A stretch of DNA of 64,000 bases from Bosea sp. Tri-49 (GTDB lineage Bacteria; Pseudomonadota; Alphaproteobacteria; Rhizobiales; Beijerinckiaceae). The notes under the pieces were generated by a model. That model was not told the origin of the DNA, searched no databases, and saw nothing but the letters and a program-made list of their open reading frames with translations. The stretch is from positions 1,612,001 through 1,676,000 of the forward strand of contig NZ_CP017946.1 of NCBI RefSeq assembly GCF_003952665.1. The letters run 5' to 3'. Of the stretch, positions 54,817 through 64,000 are shown piece by piece. Within the stretch, counting starts at the first letter, position 1. Every line of letters begins with the position of its first letter. The position numbers were made by a program, and so were the translations under genes.

Positions 54817-55083
54817 GTTGAGCGCAATCAGGCTTGCGACCGCAAGATGCACCGCCATGACGATGATGAGAGCGATGGCCATCAGCACGTCCCCAGCGGA
54901 TTGTCCGCCAGCCGATCGACTGATCTGACGCTAGAGCCTCGATTATCTCCATCAATGACAAATAGAGATATCTCTACGACCCATTGGAATTAGTGCGTCT
55001 GAGCAACGAGCGGTCAGCCCCGTACGCCAGCATGACGGGCAGCGTAATTGCTGCCGCCCCAGGCTATTCCCGGGCTTTGCGCC

Positions 55084-56661
55084 TCATTCCCACTCGATTG
55101 TGCCGGGCGGTTTTGAGGTCACGTCATAGACCACCCGGTTGATGCCCTTGACCTCGTTGATGATCCGGGTCGCGGTGCGGCCGAGGAAAGCCATGTCGTA
55201 GGGGTAGAAATCGGCCGTCATGCCGTCGACGGAGGTCACCGCGCGCAAAGCGCAGACATGGTCGTAGGTGCGGTAATCGCCCATCACGCCGACGGTACGC
55301 ACCGGCAGCAGCACGGCAAAAGCCTGCCAGATCACGTCATAGAGCCCGGCCTTGCGGATCTCCTCGAGATAGATCGCGTCAGCCTTGCGCAGGATGTCGA
55401 GCTTCTCCCTGGTGATCTCGCCGGGGCAGCGGATGGCGAGGCCCGGCCCCGGGAAGGGATGGCGACCGACGAAGGCCTCGGGCAGACCAAGCTCGCGGCC
55501 GAGCACACGGACCTCATCCTTGAACAGCTCGCGCAGCGGCTCGACGAGCTTCATCTTCATGCGTTCAGGCAGGCCGCCGACATTGTGGTGGCTCTTGATC
55601 GTCACCGAAGGCCCGCCGGAGAAGGAGACGCTCTCGATCACGTCGGGATAGAGCGTGCCCTGGGCGAGGAAATCGGCGCCGCCGAGCTTGGCAGCCTCGG
55701 CGTCGAAGACGTCGATGAAGAGCCGGCCGATGGTCTTGCGCTTGGCCTCCGGATCGGCGCCGCACTTGGCGAGCTCGGAGAGGAAAAGCTCTTCGGCTTC
55801 AACATGGACCAGCGGGATGTTGTAGTGGTCACGGAAGAGACGCACGACCTCCTCGGCCTCGTTCATCCGCATCAGGCCATGGTCAACGAAGACGCAGGTG
55901 AGCTGGTCGCCGATCGCCTCATGGATCAGCACGGCCGCCACCGCGGAGTCGACGCCGCCGGAGAGCCCGCAGATCACCCGCCCCGTGCCGACCTGGTCGC
56001 GAATCTTCTTCTGCATCTCGGCGCGATAGGCCGACATGCTCCAGTCGGGCTTGCAGCCGCAGATGTCGACGACGAAGTTGCGCAGCAGCTTGCCGCCGTC
56101 CGGGGTGTGCACGACCTCGGGGTGGAACATGGTCGAGTAGAAGCGCCTGTCCTCGTCGCTCGCCACCGCATAGGGCGCGTTCTCCGAGGTCGCCTTGACG
56201 GTGAAACCGGCGGGCAGCTGGGTGACGCGATCGCCATGGCTCATCCAGACCGGATAGCGCCCGCCCTCCTCCCAGACGCCTTCGAACAGGGCCGACGGCG
56301 TGACGATCTCGACATCGGCGCGGCCGAATTCGGCGGCATGCCCGCCTTCGACCCTGCCGCCGAGCTGATGGGCCATGGTCTGCTGGCCATAGCAGATGCC
56401 GAGCACCGGCAAGCCTGAGGAGAACACCTCCTGCGGCGCACGCGGCGAGCCCTCATCCGGCACCGAGGCCGGACCGCCGGAGAAGATCACGCCCTTGGGC
56501 TTCATCCGGGCAAAGGCTTCCGAGGCCGACTGGAACGGCGCAATCTCGCAGTAGACGCCAATTTCGCGCACCCGGCGCGCAATCAGCTGCGTCACCTGAC
56601 TGCCGAAGTCGATGATCAGGATGGAGTCGTGGGGGACGGTGTTTTGGGGCTGGGCGCTCAT
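55084..56661 (-). CDS. guaA: GMP synthase (glutamine-hydrolysing)
   Basis: 525 residues, normal for the bacterial enzyme. Converts XMP to GMP with ATP and glutamine. The class I glutaminase has the nucleophile in [20 protein letters not shown] and the His/Glu pair in [12 protein letters not shown]. The ATP-pyrophosphatase has [20 protein letters not shown]. The dimerisation domain contains [19 protein letters not shown] and ends PPGTIEWE, as expected. A housekeeping gene marking return to the conserved chromosome; 51 bases separate it from the rRNA methyltransferase upstream on the same strand. Confidence 0.98.
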   Translation of the reverse strand: MSAQPQNTVPHDSILIIDFGSQVTQLIARRVREIGVYCEIAPFQSASEAFARMKPKGVIFSGGPASVPDEGSPRAPQEVFSSGLPVLGICYGQQTMAHQLGGRVEGGHAAEFGRADVEIVTPSALFEGVWEEGGRYPVWMSHGDRVTQLPAGFTVKATSENAPYAVASDEDRRFYSTMFHPEVVHTPDGGKLLRNFVVDICGCKPDWSMSAYRAEMQKKIRDQVGTGRVICGLSGGVDSAVAAVLIHEAIGDQLTCVFVDHGLMRMNEAEEVVRLFRDHYNIPLVHVEAEELFLSELAKCGADPEAKRKTIGRLFIDVFDAEAAKLGGADFLAQGTLYPDVIESVSFSGGPSVTIKSHHNVGGLPERMKMKLVEPLRELFKDEVRVLGRELGLPEAFVGRHPFPGPGLAIRCPGEITREKLDILRKADAIYLEEIRKAGLYDVIWQAFAVLLPVRTVGVMGDYRTYDHVCALRAVTSVDGMTADFYPYDMAFLGRTATRIINEVKGINRVVYDVTSKPPGTIEWE

Positions 56662-56712
56662 CGCGCCCGGTTACGCCATCGCGCGCAAGCGCGCAACGGC
56701 GCTGAGAGCGGA

Positions 56713-58011
56713 TCAGGTCGGCGCCGTGAGGCAGCTCAGGTAGAACCCGTCCGTCCCGGTCCGGCGCGGCGAGAGCTGCAAGCCGAGGCGCGTGGCGAAG
56801 CGGGCGAGCAGGCCGAAATCGACCTCGCCAGTATTCAGCAGCGAGCGTGTCGCAATCGGCGCAAAGCCAGCATGCCGCGCCAAAAAGGCTTCGACCGCGA
56901 CGTCGTTCTCTTCCGGCAGCACCGAGCAGGTGATGTAGGCGATGCGCCCGCCCGACTTGACCAGCGTGGCGGCACGGTCGAGCACCTGCGCCTGTTCCTT
57001 GATGCGCTCGGCCAGGGCTCCGGGACGCACCCGCCATTTCGCGTCGGGGTTGCGCCGCCAGGTGCCGGAACCGGTACAGGGTGCATCGACGAGCACCAGG
57101 TCGACCTTGCCGGCGAGGTCGGCGAGCGCATCATGGCCGCGGCTCTTGGGCACGCGGACCTCGACATTGCCGGCGCCCGAGCGGGCAACCCGATCGTGCA
57201 GCGGCGCCAGCCTGCGGCTGTCGAGGTCGGTCGCGAAGATGCGCCCCTTCCCGTCAAGCACAGCGGCCAGCGCGAGCGTCTTGCCGCCGGCGCCAGCGCA
57301 GAGATCGACCACCGTCTCGCCGGGCCGGGCGCCGGCGAGCAGGGTCACGAGCTGCGAGCCCTCGTCCTGGATCTCGAACTCGCCATTGAAAAAGCTCGGC
57401 TCGCTTTGCAGCGAGGGGCCTCGGCCGTCGGGGCCGGGCAGGAAGCGCAGCGCGTCGGGCGACCAGGCCCCCGGCTCAGGCTGAAGATGGCTCAGCGCGG
57501 AACGCAGCCTGTCGCGATCGGTCCTCAGCCGATTGGTACGGATATCCGCAGGAGCCCTGCCCGCCAGCGCCTGCCCCTCGGCGACCGCATCGTCGCCGAA
57601 GCCGGCCATGAAAGAGGGCCAGAGCCAGTCCGGCACATCGGCGCGCACCCAGCCGGGCGCCGCATTGAGGTCGAAGGCAACGAGCCCCGCGACTTCAAAC
57701 TCGGTCAGCAGAGCCGGAGCGTGATTCTGCCCGTTGAAGAGCTCCGAGATCTCTTCGACCGCCATGCCGCGCTGGCTGACCAGCATTCCGAGGACGAGCG
57801 CGCGAGGCGTTTCCTCGCTGAGCGCGTGGGCAGAGGAAGCCCGGCGGCGCAGCGCGTCATAGACCAGTGAGGCAATGGCGGCGCGGTCCTTCGAGCCGGC
57901 GAAGCGACGCGACAGGCCCCAATCCTTCAACGCATCGGCCGCCGGGCGCCGACGCTCGATCAGGTCCGTCAGGACCTCGATGGCGGCGCTGATGCGGGCG
58001 GCGGGGGTCAT
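56713..58011 (-). CDS. RsmB/NOP2-family RNA cytosine-C5 methyltransferase
   Basis: 432 residues. An N-terminal NusB-like RNA-binding domain precedes a SAM domain with VDLCAGAGGKTLALAAVLDG, DLDSRRLAPLHDRVARSGA, the motif IV catalytic Cys in VLVDAPCTGSGTWRRNPDAK, and the motif VI Cys in IAYITCSVLPEENDVAVEAF. This is the two-Cys arrangement of m5C methyltransferases acting on 16S rRNA. It is upstream of guaA on the same strand; a divergent small lipoprotein gene lies on its other side. Confidence 0.93.
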   Translation of the reverse strand: MTPAARISAAIEVLTDLIERRRPAADALKDWGLSRRFAGSKDRAAIASLVYDALRRRASSAHALSEETPRALVLGMLVSQRGMAVEEISELFNGQNHAPALLTEFEVAGLVAFDLNAAPGWVRADVPDWLWPSFMAGFGDDAVAEGQALAGRAPADIRTNRLRTDRDRLRSALSHLQPEPGAWSPDALRFLPGPDGRGPSLQSEPSFFNGEFEIQDEGSQLVTLLAGARPGETVVDLCAGAGGKTLALAAVLDGKGRIFATDLDSRRLAPLHDRVARSGAGNVEVRVPKSRGHDALADLAGKVDLVLVDAPCTGSGTWRRNPDAKWRVRPGALAERIKEQAQVLDRAATLVKSGGRIAYITCSVLPEENDVAVEAFLARHAGFAPIATRSLLNTGEVDFGLLARFATRLGLQLSPRRTGTDGFYLSCLTAPT

Positions 58012-58155
58012 GTCCGGCGTTTCCTGTCACTGCTCGTCAAGGGCAGCGCGATCTGGAACGATTCCGAAGCGCGAAAGGACCCTTGACGCCCTCGTCCCAC
58101 AGGGCGCAAGACGATACAACTCCTTCCGTAACGCCAATCGTCTGGGGATCCTGCA

Positions 58156-58293
58156 ATGACCACCTTCGCCCGTCTCGCGCTCGCCGGCCTGTTCTGCTTG
58201 TCGCTGGCCGCCTGCGCCACCCAGCCGGTCGACACCACACCGCCGCCGTCCAAGCGCCTCGACGCCAAGACCACGCTCGAAGGCCGCCGCTGA
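58156..58293 (+). CDS. Small lipoprotein (45 residues)
   Basis: Starts MTTFARLALAGLFCLSLAAC, a complete lipoprotein signal with the LAAC lipobox, so the mature protein begins at Cys20 and has only 26 residues (ATQPVDTTPPPSKRLDAKTT and a short basic tail). A GGGGA site precedes the ATG. A strong intrinsic terminator 70 bases downstream supports a real transcript. Function unknown; such tiny lipoproteins of alphaproteobacteria are mostly uncharacterised. Confidence 0.75.
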   Translation: MTTFARLALAGLFCLSLAACATQPVDTTPPPSKRLDAKTTLEGRR

Positions 58294-58362
58294 GATTTCG
58301 CGGGACGAGACAGGCCGGCGGCGCCACAACTGGTCGGTCCCGTTGACGTCAGCGACCACGCG

Positions 58363-58399
58363 AAGCCCACTCCGGCCCCCGTCGGAGTGGGCTTTTTCT
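58363..58399 (+). terminator. Intrinsic terminator after the small lipoprotein
   Basis: AAGCCCACTCCG pairs with CGGAGTGGGCTT (58363-58374 with 58383-58394) around an 8-base loop, followed by TTTTC. A GC-rich stem of 12 pairs plus T-run on the plus strand is a textbook rho-independent terminator. Confidence 0.9.
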
Positions 58400-58450
58400 T
58401 GGCGGGACTACAGAGCGAGGGATCGGAGCGAGCCTACGCTCAGGCAGTGC

Positions 58451-59071
58451 CTACTTTCTGCGAACGTCCAGGCCCAAAGCCCTGGCAACGACAATAGTCT
58501 GGTCGATCGTGATGATCGCGCCGCTAAGCTGGGCGTTGGCAGGCTCCAACGCACTCAGATCGCTTCCTCGCAGATCACAATTCGAAAAATCGGCGCTGTG
58601 CAGCCAGGCTCCGGACAAATCGACCTCCCGGATCGAGCCATCTTGGCACCGCGCGCCGGTCAGGTCAGCTTCCCGCAATCGGGTGCCGCGAAAGCTCGCT
58701 TTCCGTAAATCCGCCCCAGGAAGGCCAACGAAGGACCAGTCGCCATCGACGACCTGCATGCTGTCGAACTGACAGCCGTCGAACATGCTGCCTACGAATT
58801 TGCATTCCGTGAAGGTGGTGTCGAAGAAATTGCACGCGGCGAAGGTGCAGTTCAAGAAAGCCGCGCTGTGATGCGTAGAGCCGTTGAAGCGCGCCCGGCG
58901 AAAGGTGCATTCCTTGAAGACGCAGCCGGTGTTCCGGGCCTCACTCAGATCGAGATCGGCAAACAGCGTGCTTTGAAAGCGTTGCCGGTTGAGCTCGTCG
59001 CCATACCAATCCGCACCGGCAATCGTTTCGACCGTCTTGGGAGCGGGCTCGCCATATCGTCGTTCAGCCAT
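58451..59071 (-). CDS. Pentapeptide-repeat protein
   Basis: 206 residues from the ATG at 59071 ([11 protein letters not shown]). From about residue 35 it is made of A(D/N)LXX-type pentapeptides, for example [54 protein letters not shown] and [17 protein letters not shown], which should fold into a right-handed quadrilateral helix. Cys is unusually frequent in the repeats. Related proteins include Qnr/MfpA-type gyrase protectors, but most have no known role. I make no functional call beyond the fold. Confidence 0.9.
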   Translation of the reverse strand: MAERRYGEPAPKTVETIAGADWYGDELNRQRFQSTLFADLDLSEARNTGCVFKECTFRRARFNGSTHHSAAFLNCTFAACNFFDTTFTECKFVGSMFDGCQFDSMQVVDGDWSFVGLPGADLRKASFRGTRLREADLTGARCQDGSIREVDLSGAWLHSADFSNCDLRGSDLSALEPANAQLSGAIITIDQTIVVARALGLDVRRK

Positions 59072-59299
59072 GATGTCTCTACTTATTCGAAACCCGGCCA
59101 GCCTACGGAAAGTGTCGGTCCGCTTCTGTTTGCGCCGAAATTCGAGTGGAGTGCGAACCGGCACCTTACTCGATTACCGACCTCCCCAAATCCGGGCGAG
59201 AGCCACGACACTTTCCTCGAATCCGAGCGCGCGCTTTCATGGCCGTGTCATATCCAGTGCCTTAAGGTCGCGCGCATTTCCGCGAGACTAGGTCAAACC

Positions 59300-60460
59300 A
59301 TGATAAAGAACCTCCTTCTCTCGACATCGCTTCTCGGTGCACTGGCGCTCCAGATTCCGGCCGCACAGGCACAGACGGCCCCCACCCTCGACGGCAAGCC
59401 GGCCCTGATCGTCGGCCACCGCGGCGCCAGCGGTTATCTGCCGGAGCACACGCTCGAAGCTTACAAGCTCGCGATCGAGCACGGCGTCGATTTCATCGAG
59501 CCCGACCTGGTCTCGACCAAGGACGGACACCTGGTCGTCCGCCACGAGCCGATGCTGTCGGGAACCACCGACGTCTCGACCCGGCCGGAGTTCGCCGCGC
59601 GCAAGACAACCCGCAAGATCGACGGCGTCGACACCACCGACTGGTTCGCCTCCGACTTCACCCTCGCCGAGATCAAGACGCTGCGGGCCAAGCAGGCTTT
59701 TGCCGACCGCGATCAGTCGCATAACGGCAAATACGAGATCCCGACGCTGCAGCAGGTCATCGACCTCGCCAAAGCCGAGAGCACCCGGACCGGCCGCACG
59801 ATCGGCATCTACCCGGAGATCAAGCACTCGACCTATCATTCGGCTCTGGGTCTTGCGATCGAGGACAAGCTGCTCGATCAGCTGAAAGCCGCCGGCTGGA
59901 CCGAGAAGACCTCTCCGGTGTTCATCCAGAGCTTCGAGACAGCCAACCTCAAATACCTGCGTGGCAAGACACAGCTGCGCCTGATCCAGCTCGTCGACGC
60001 CGACGATGTCGACAAGGATGGCGGCATCGTCCTCGCCGCGCCGTTCGACAAACCCTATGACTTTGTCGTCACCGGCGACAAGCGCACCTTCAAGGACCTC
60101 GTCACTGCCGAGGGACTGAAGGAGGTCAAGACCTATGCCGACGGCGTCGGTCCCTGGAAACCTTATCTGATGCCGGCCAAGCAGGTGCTCGGCGACGACG
60201 GCAAGCCGCGCGACCTCAACGGCGACGGCACGATCGACGAGCGCGACCGCGTGCTGCTGCCGCCGACCGACGTGGTGAAGAACGCCCATGCCGTCGGGCT
60301 CTTCGTCCACACCTGGACCTTCCGCAGCGAGCCCAAGCGCCTTGCCTCCGACTTCAAGGGCGATCCGGCGGCCGAGTACAAGGCCTATCTGGCGCTCGGC
60401 ATCGACGGGCTGTTCTCGGACTTCCCCGATGCGGCCGTGAAGGCGCGCAACGCCAAATAA
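59300..60460 (+). CDS. Periplasmic glycerophosphodiester phosphodiesterase (GlpQ-like)
   Basis: 386 residues from the ATG at 59300 with a Sec signal ([20 protein letters not shown], cleavage after AQA). Catalytic GDPD motifs are complete: [20 protein letters not shown], then [20 protein letters not shown] and [12 protein letters not shown]. It hydrolyses glycerophosphodiesters to glycerol-3-phosphate and an alcohol. Near residue 305 an inserted [14 protein letters not shown] looks like an EF-hand calcium loop. Divergent from the pentapeptide gene. A hairpin follows the stop. Confidence 0.93.
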   Translation: MIKNLLLSTSLLGALALQIPAAQAQTAPTLDGKPALIVGHRGASGYLPEHTLEAYKLAIEHGVDFIEPDLVSTKDGHLVVRHEPMLSGTTDVSTRPEFAARKTTRKIDGVDTTDWFASDFTLAEIKTLRAKQAFADRDQSHNGKYEIPTLQQVIDLAKAESTRTGRTIGIYPEIKHSTYHSALGLAIEDKLLDQLKAAGWTEKTSPVFIQSFETANLKYLRGKTQLRLIQLVDADDVDKDGGIVLAAPFDKPYDFVVTGDKRTFKDLVTAEGLKEVKTYADGVGPWKPYLMPAKQVLGDDGKPRDLNGDGTIDERDRVLLPPTDVVKNAHAVGLFVHTWTFRSEPKRLASDFKGDPAAEYKAYLALGIDGLFSDFPDAAVKARNAK

Positions 60461-60473
60461 CCACGCAATGCAA

Positions 60474-60502
60474 GACCGCCGCACCAACTGGGTGCGGCGG
60501 TC
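60474..60502. terminator. Hairpin between convergent genes
   Basis: GACCGCCGCACC pairs with GGTGCGGCGGTC (12 pairs, 5-base loop) 13 bases after the phosphodiesterase stop and 35 bases before the convergent small gene ends. No long T-run follows on either strand, so termination would be weak or aided. Confidence 0.6.
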
Positions 60503-60537
60503 GCAATAGACCCGACTAGACGTAACTCAACTCACGC

Positions 60538-60807
60538 TTAGTCGCAGACGCGTACCGTGCGACGGATTTCACCGCGCGGGGTCTCCCGAATTCGCGTCTC
60601 GGTGCGGCAGTCGCGCTCGGCGCGATAGGCCCGGCGGCGTTCCCAGCGATCACGCTCGCGCCAGCGATCCTCGCGATCCATCGCGCGCTGATGCGGCGTG
60701 CGCGGGTCGATTCTGACGCCGCCCGGCCCGATATCCACGGACTGCGCGAAGGCACCGGAGCCGGCGAGCAGCAGGCCCGCGGCCAGGGTCGATGCAAGCA
60801 ATTTCAT
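60538..60807 (-). CDS. Small secreted Arg-rich protein
   Basis: 89 residues from the ATG at 60807, which has a full AGGAGG site 8 bases upstream; a longer frame has no such support. A Sec signal (MKLLASTLAAGLLLAGSGAF, cleavage after AFA) is followed by SVDIGPGGVRIDPRTPHQRA and a highly charged, Arg/Glu-rich middle, then two Cys (DCRTETRIRETPRGEIRRTV and a terminal VCD) that could form a disulphide. Unknown function. Confidence 0.8.
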   Translation of the reverse strand: MKLLASTLAAGLLLAGSGAFAQSVDIGPGGVRIDPRTPHQRAMDREDRWRERDRWERRRAYRAERDCRTETRIRETPRGEIRRTVRVCD

Positions 60808-60899
60808 CGGCTTTTCCTCCTGTGTTGGGAAAAGCAACGGCGAGCGCCGGCAAAGGTTCCCTCGCGACGCCAACGCCGGATGTCGTGTCACCAACGCAA

Positions 60900-60941
60900 A
60901 CGGCGCCCGCAGGGGCGCCGTCATGGCCGGTAAGACCGGCC
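60900..60941 (-). terminator. Twin hairpins after the aap operon
   Basis: On the minus strand, just after the aapP stop at 60946, GGCCGGT-ctt-ACCGGCC (60925-60941) is followed by a 9-pair stem ACGGCGCCC/GGGCGCCGT (60900-60921), then a short TTTGCGTT. Placement and GC-rich stems fit an intrinsic terminator for the aap operon with a poor T-run. Confidence 0.65.
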
Positions 60942-60945
60942 TGCC

Positions 60946-61740
60946 TCAAAGCAGGATCTGGCTGAGGAAGAGCTTGGTGCGCTCGTGCTGCGGGTTCTTG
61001 AAGAACTCGTTCGGCTCGTTCATCTCGACGATCTGGCCGGCGTCCATGAAGATCACCCGGTCGGCGACCTGACGGGCAAAGCCCATCTCGTGGGTGACGC
61101 AGAGCATGGTCATGCCCTCATCCGCGAGCGAGACCATGGTGTCGAGCACCTCCTTGACCATTTCCGGGTCGAGCGCCGAGGTCGGCTCGTCGAACAGCAT
61201 GATCTTCGGGCTCATGCATAGCGAACGGGCGATGGCGACGCGCTGCTGCTGGCCGCCGGAGAGCTGGCCGGGATACTTCAACGCCTGCTCGGGGATCTTG
61301 ACGCGCTTGAGATAGTGCATCGCGATCTCCTCGGCGTCCTTCTTGGGCATCTTGCGAACCCAGATCGGCGCCAGCGTCAGGTTCTCCAGGATCGTCAGAT
61401 GCGGGAACAGGTTGAAGTGCTGGAACACCATGCCGACGTCGCGGCGGATCTCGTCGATCTTCTTGAGATCGTTGGTCAACTCGGTGCCGTCGACGATGAT
61501 CTGGCCCTTCTGGTGCTCCTCCAGCCGGTTGATGCAACGGATCATCGTCGATTTGCCGGAACCGGACGGGCCGCAAATGACCAGCTTCTCGCCGCGCGAC
61601 ACTTTGAGATTGATATCGCGCAACACGTGGAACTCGCCGTACCACTTGTTGACGGCGATCATCTCGACGGCCGTCGCGGTGTTGAGCGCGGTCTGCTTCA
61701 GCGCCGTCGGGCGCGAGCTGGTGGTTTCTGCCATAGCCAT
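60946..61740 (-). CDS. aapP: General amino acid ABC transporter, ATP-binding protein
   Basis: 264 residues from the ATG at 61740, with a GAGGGG site. ATPase of a polar amino acid importer: [20 protein letters not shown], Walker [22 protein letters not shown]-loop [14 protein letters not shown], signature [17 protein letters not shown], Walker [16 protein letters not shown] and the H-loop VTHEMGFAR. Together with aapM and aapQ on the same strand it forms the membrane part of an Aap/Bzt system; the binding protein aapJ should lie beyond the window. Ends at twin hairpins. Confidence 0.96.
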   Translation of the reverse strand: MAMAETTSSRPTALKQTALNTATAVEMIAVNKWYGEFHVLRDINLKVSRGEKLVICGPSGSGKSTMIRCINRLEEHQKGQIIVDGTELTNDLKKIDEIRRDVGMVFQHFNLFPHLTILENLTLAPIWVRKMPKKDAEEIAMHYLKRVKIPEQALKYPGQLSGGQQQRVAIARSLCMSPKIMLFDEPTSALDPEMVKEVLDTMVSLADEGMTMLCVTHEMGFARQVADRVIFMDAGQIVEMNEPNEFFKNPQHERTKLFLSQILL

Positions 61741-61751
61741 GATTGGTCCCC

Positions 61752-63131
61752 TCAACGCTTCTGGCCGGCGGCGAGCCGCTTCTCGACCGCAATCGAGTAG
61801 CGCGACATGCCCCAGCAACACAGGAAATAGAAAACCGCGGCGAAAGCATAGCCCGTCGCGCGGGTCGTCGGCGTCGCCCAGGTCGGATCGACCAGGGTCG
61901 CCTCGATGGTACGCAGGAAGTCGAAGATGCCGACGATGGTGACCAGCGTCGTATCCTTGAACAGCCCGATGAAGGTGTTGACGATGCCCGGGATCACGAT
62001 GCGCAGCGCCTGCGGCAGGATGATCAGCCGCATCATGCTCCAGTAGCCGAGGCCGAGAGACATCGCGCCCTCATACTGGCCCTTGGGCATGGCCTGCAGG
62101 CCGCCGCGCACCACCTCCGCCATGTAGGCGGCGGCGAAGAGCGCCACGCCGACCAGCGGCCGCAGCAACCGGTCCGGCGAATACTCCTGCGGCACGAAGA
62201 GCGGCAGCATGGTGTTGGCCATGAACAGCACGGTGATCAGCGGCACGCCGCGGACGAACTCGATGAAGATCACCGAGAGCAGCTGGATGATCGGCAGCCT
62301 GGAACGGCGCCCCAGCGCCAGAACGACCCCGAGCGGCAGCGAGAAGACGATGCCGACCGCCGCGATCAGGAAAGTCACCGTCATGCCGCCCCAGAGGCCG
62401 GTATCGACCCTGGGCAGACCGGGGCTATTCGCCAGCAGGCTGAGGAAGACGAAGATCGCGAGGGCGAACAGGACGAGCTGCTTCGGCCCGAAGAAGCGCT
62501 TCCAGATGGGTAGCTGCTGCACCACACCGACCGCAGCTTCCCCGATGTAGAAGCGGACAAGCTGCGGCACGAAGGAGAGCACGACATAAAGCGCCGCGAG
62601 CGCCAGCGTCACCGTGAGGCAGAAGCCGAGGAAGCGCTCGGCGCCGGGGCCGCCGAGCAGCAGCACATAGGCCGAGATCGGCAGCAGCACGAAGAAGAAG
62701 AAGATGCCGAGCTTCTTTTTCGGCGCGCTCGTCCAGAGCAGCCAGACGACGCCGAGCGCGAACATGACGAAGACGATGTTCACGCGCCAGCGCTGACTGA
62801 TCGGATAGGAGCCATAGATGAAATACTGGAAGCGATCGGCGATGTAGGCCCAGCAGGCGCCGACCGGCCGGCCGACCTTGTCTGCGAGGCAGGCATCGCG
62901 GCTGGTACCGGTCCAGACCGCGTCGAGGAAGTAGAAGCGGATCAGCCCCGGCACCGAGTCGACGACAAGATAGAGGCAGACCAGCGTCAGCGCGATGTTG
63001 AGCGGGCTGGAGAGCAGGTGCTGCCTGACCCAGGCGAGCGGCCCGGCGACGGAGAGCGGCGCTGGTTGTTGCTCCAGCGTCTCCCTGCGGACGAAGGCGT
63101 AGGGAGCCATTTCGGTGGTTGCGTCGGTCAT
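61752..63131 (-). CDS. aapM: General amino acid ABC transporter, permease AapM
   Basis: 459 residues. The C-terminal half is the standard HisM-type permease domain with [20 protein letters not shown] and [40 protein letters not shown] (the EAA loop). The N-terminal half has AapM features ([16 protein letters not shown], a cysteine pair in the periplasmic loop). The protein is longer than the roughly 380-400 residues I expect for AapM, because of an added hydrophobic stretch near residues 140-235. It starts 10 bases after aapQ and is followed by aapP. Confidence 0.94.
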   Translation of the reverse strand: MTDATTEMAPYAFVRRETLEQQPAPLSVAGPLAWVRQHLLSSPLNIALTLVCLYLVVDSVPGLIRFYFLDAVWTGTSRDACLADKVGRPVGACWAYIADRFQYFIYGSYPISQRWRVNIVFVMFALGVVWLLWTSAPKKKLGIFFFFVLLPISAYVLLLGGPGAERFLGFCLTVTLALAALYVVLSFVPQLVRFYIGEAAVGVVQQLPIWKRFFGPKQLVLFALAIFVFLSLLANSPGLPRVDTGLWGGMTVTFLIAAVGIVFSLPLGVVLALGRRSRLPIIQLLSVIFIEFVRGVPLITVLFMANTMLPLFVPQEYSPDRLLRPLVGVALFAAAYMAEVVRGGLQAMPKGQYEGAMSLGLGYWSMMRLIILPQALRIVIPGIVNTFIGLFKDTTLVTIVGIFDFLRTIEATLVDPTWATPTTRATGYAFAAVFYFLCCWGMSRYSIAVEKRLAAGQKR

Positions 63132-63141
63132 CGGGGCGCCC

Positions 63142-64000
63142 TCACCGTTCCACCAGCGCCATGCGCTTGTTGTAGATGTTCATGAAAAACGACGTCACCA
63201 GCGAAATGGTCAGATAGACCGCCATGGTGATGGCCACGACCTCGACCGCCTGACCGGTCTGGTTCAGCACCGTGCCGGTGAAGACCTGGACCAGATCGGG
63301 ATAGCCGATCGCGACCGCGAGCGAGGAGTTCTTGGTCAGGTTGAGGTAGTTCGAGGTCAGCGGCGGGATGATCACCCGCATTGCCTGCGGGATGACGACG
63401 AGCTTTAGCGTCGGCCCCGCCCGCAGGCCGAGCGCATTGGCCGCCTCGGTCTGCCCTTTCGAGACGGCTAGGATGCCGGCGCGGACCACCTCGGCGATGA
63501 AGCCGGCGGTGTAGGTCGTCAGACCGACCAGTAGCGCGACGAACTCCGGGAAAATCTGGATGCCGCCACGCAGATTGAAGCCGGCGAGCTCCGGATAGAC
63601 GAAGGTGATCGGCCGGCCGGTGGCGAAATAGACCAGCAGCGGCAGGACAATGATCAGGCCGAAGGCAACCAGGCCGATCGGATACTGCTTGCCGGTCGCC
63701 GCTTGCTGCTTGCGAGCCCAGAAGCGGAAGACGAAGGTCGCGACCAGGCCGATCAGCAGCGCCCAGATGATCAGGTTGCCGCCGGGGCCGAATTGCGGAT
63801 CGGGCACATAGAGGCCGCGATTATTGAGCAGGAAACCAGCCGGAAGCTCGATCGACTGGCGCGGATTGGGCAGCGGCTTCAGCACCGCGTTGTACCAGAA
63901 GAACAGCTGCAGCAGCAGCGGCAGGTTGCGAATGACCTCGACATAGATCATCGCGAGCTTGGAGACGATCCAGTTGCTCGACAGCCTGGCGACGCCGACG
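63142..64000 (-). CDS. aapQ: General amino acid ABC transporter, permease AapQ (5' end outside window)
   Basis: The frame is open through the right edge: upstream of the internal Met at 63951 it continues ARLSSNWIVSKLAMIYVEVI, typical mid-protein AapQ sequence, so the start lies beyond 64,000. The visible 285 residues include RNLPLLLQLFFWYNAVLKPL, a periplasmic/TM segment, and the EAA loop EVVRAGILAVSKGQTEAANA, LGLRAGPTLKLVVIPQAMRV. The C-terminus ends YNKRMALVER. Partner of AapM in the heterodimeric permease. Confidence 0.95.
   Translation of the reverse strand, partial: VGVARLSSNWIVSKLAMIYVEVIRNLPLLLQLFFWYNAVLKPLPNPRQSIELPAGFLLNNRGLYVPDPQFGPGGNLIIWALLIGLVATFVFRFWARKQQAATGKQYPIGLVAFGLIIVLPLLVYFATGRPITFVYPELAGFNLRGGIQIFPEFVALLVGLTTYTAGFIAEVVRAGILAVSKGQTEAANALGLRAGPTLKLVVIPQAMRVIIPPLTSNYLNLTKNSSLAVAIGYPDLVQVFTGTVLNQTGQAVEVVAITMAVYLTISLVTSFFMNIYNKRMALVER

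Noticed and set aside
55258..56418. 386-codon plus-strand frame opposite guaA
   Set aside because: It is the antisense shadow of a well-conserved gene; the translation has no domain signal.
56629..57870. 413-codon plus-strand frame opposite the RsmB-type gene
   Set aside because: Antisense shadow in GC-rich DNA; no ribosome site and no motif.
59288..60487. 399-codon minus-strand frame opposite the glycerophosphodiester phosphodiesterase
   Set aside because: Antisense of a clear GDPD gene with signal peptide; the shadow lacks any family pattern.

Overview
The window is GC-rich chromosomal DNA of an alphaproteobacterium, most likely of the order Hyphomicrobiales (Rhizobiales). The basis is the gene content: an Aap-type general amino acid ABC transporter, pobA with a divergent AraC-type regulator, an ExoF/ExoP/ExoA-like polysaccharide machinery, and palindromic intergenic elements of rhizobial style. 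A Bosea-like genus is a guess; there is no rRNA or other decisive marker. No tRNA, rRNA, CRISPR array, insertion sequence or phage gene was recognised.

Left flank (1-9,400), ordinary chromosome: an EamA permease (cut by the window edge), a membrane protein coupled to tgt, an ArsC/Spx-like protein, a phosphoribosyltransferase, a 2'-5' RNA ligase-like protein, the divergent AraC regulator/pobA pair, an ArsR-AHSA1-GFA mini-operon with a tandem palindromic operator, and a Crp/Fnr regulator.

Centre (9,458-54,816): one large exopolysaccharide (EPS) locus. A plus-strand operon (11,653-21,086) holds glycosyltransferases, Wzy, Wzx and a signal-bearing PL9-like beta-helix lyase. A minus-strand operon (28,522 down to 22,234) holds a nucleotidyltransferase, an aminotransferase, a PglC-like initiating phosphosugar transferase, a LegB-like 4,6-dehydratase, an ExoF-like export protein and a glycosyltransferase. 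Divergent from it is an ExoP/Wzc-like copolymerase whose ATPase motifs are degraded. A second long minus-strand array (43,409 down to 32,747) starts with an RTX-tailed PL9-like lyase, then its type I secretion ABC protein and adaptor, then CDP-sugar genes (rfbF, SDR, 3,5-epimerase, C-methyltransferase) and a DUF4910 hydrolase. manC follows at 45,808. After it lies a decaying stretch with a broken methyltransferase, a broken glycosyltransferase and about 770 bases of AT-rich DNA. The locus closes with a signalling block (MetOD1-like sensor protein, histidine kinase, three LuxR-type regulators of which at least one lacks the phosphoacceptor Asp) and a GT2 remnant.

Right flank (55,084-64,000), conserved chromosome again: guaA, an RsmB-type rRNA methyltransferase, a tiny lipoprotein with a strong terminator, a pentapeptide protein, a glycerophosphodiester phosphodiesterase, a small secreted protein, and aapP-aapM-aapQ (aapQ cut by the window end).

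My reading of the whole: a Wzx/Wzy-type EPS is started on an amino-dideoxysugar, extended by several glycosyltransferases, possibly decorated with a C-methyl-branched deoxysugar, exported through ExoF/ExoP, and trimmed by two paralogous beta-helix lyases, one exported through a signal peptide and one through a dedicated type I secretion system. This resembles the logic of sphingan loci, which also carry a lyase-like gene and type I secretion genes.
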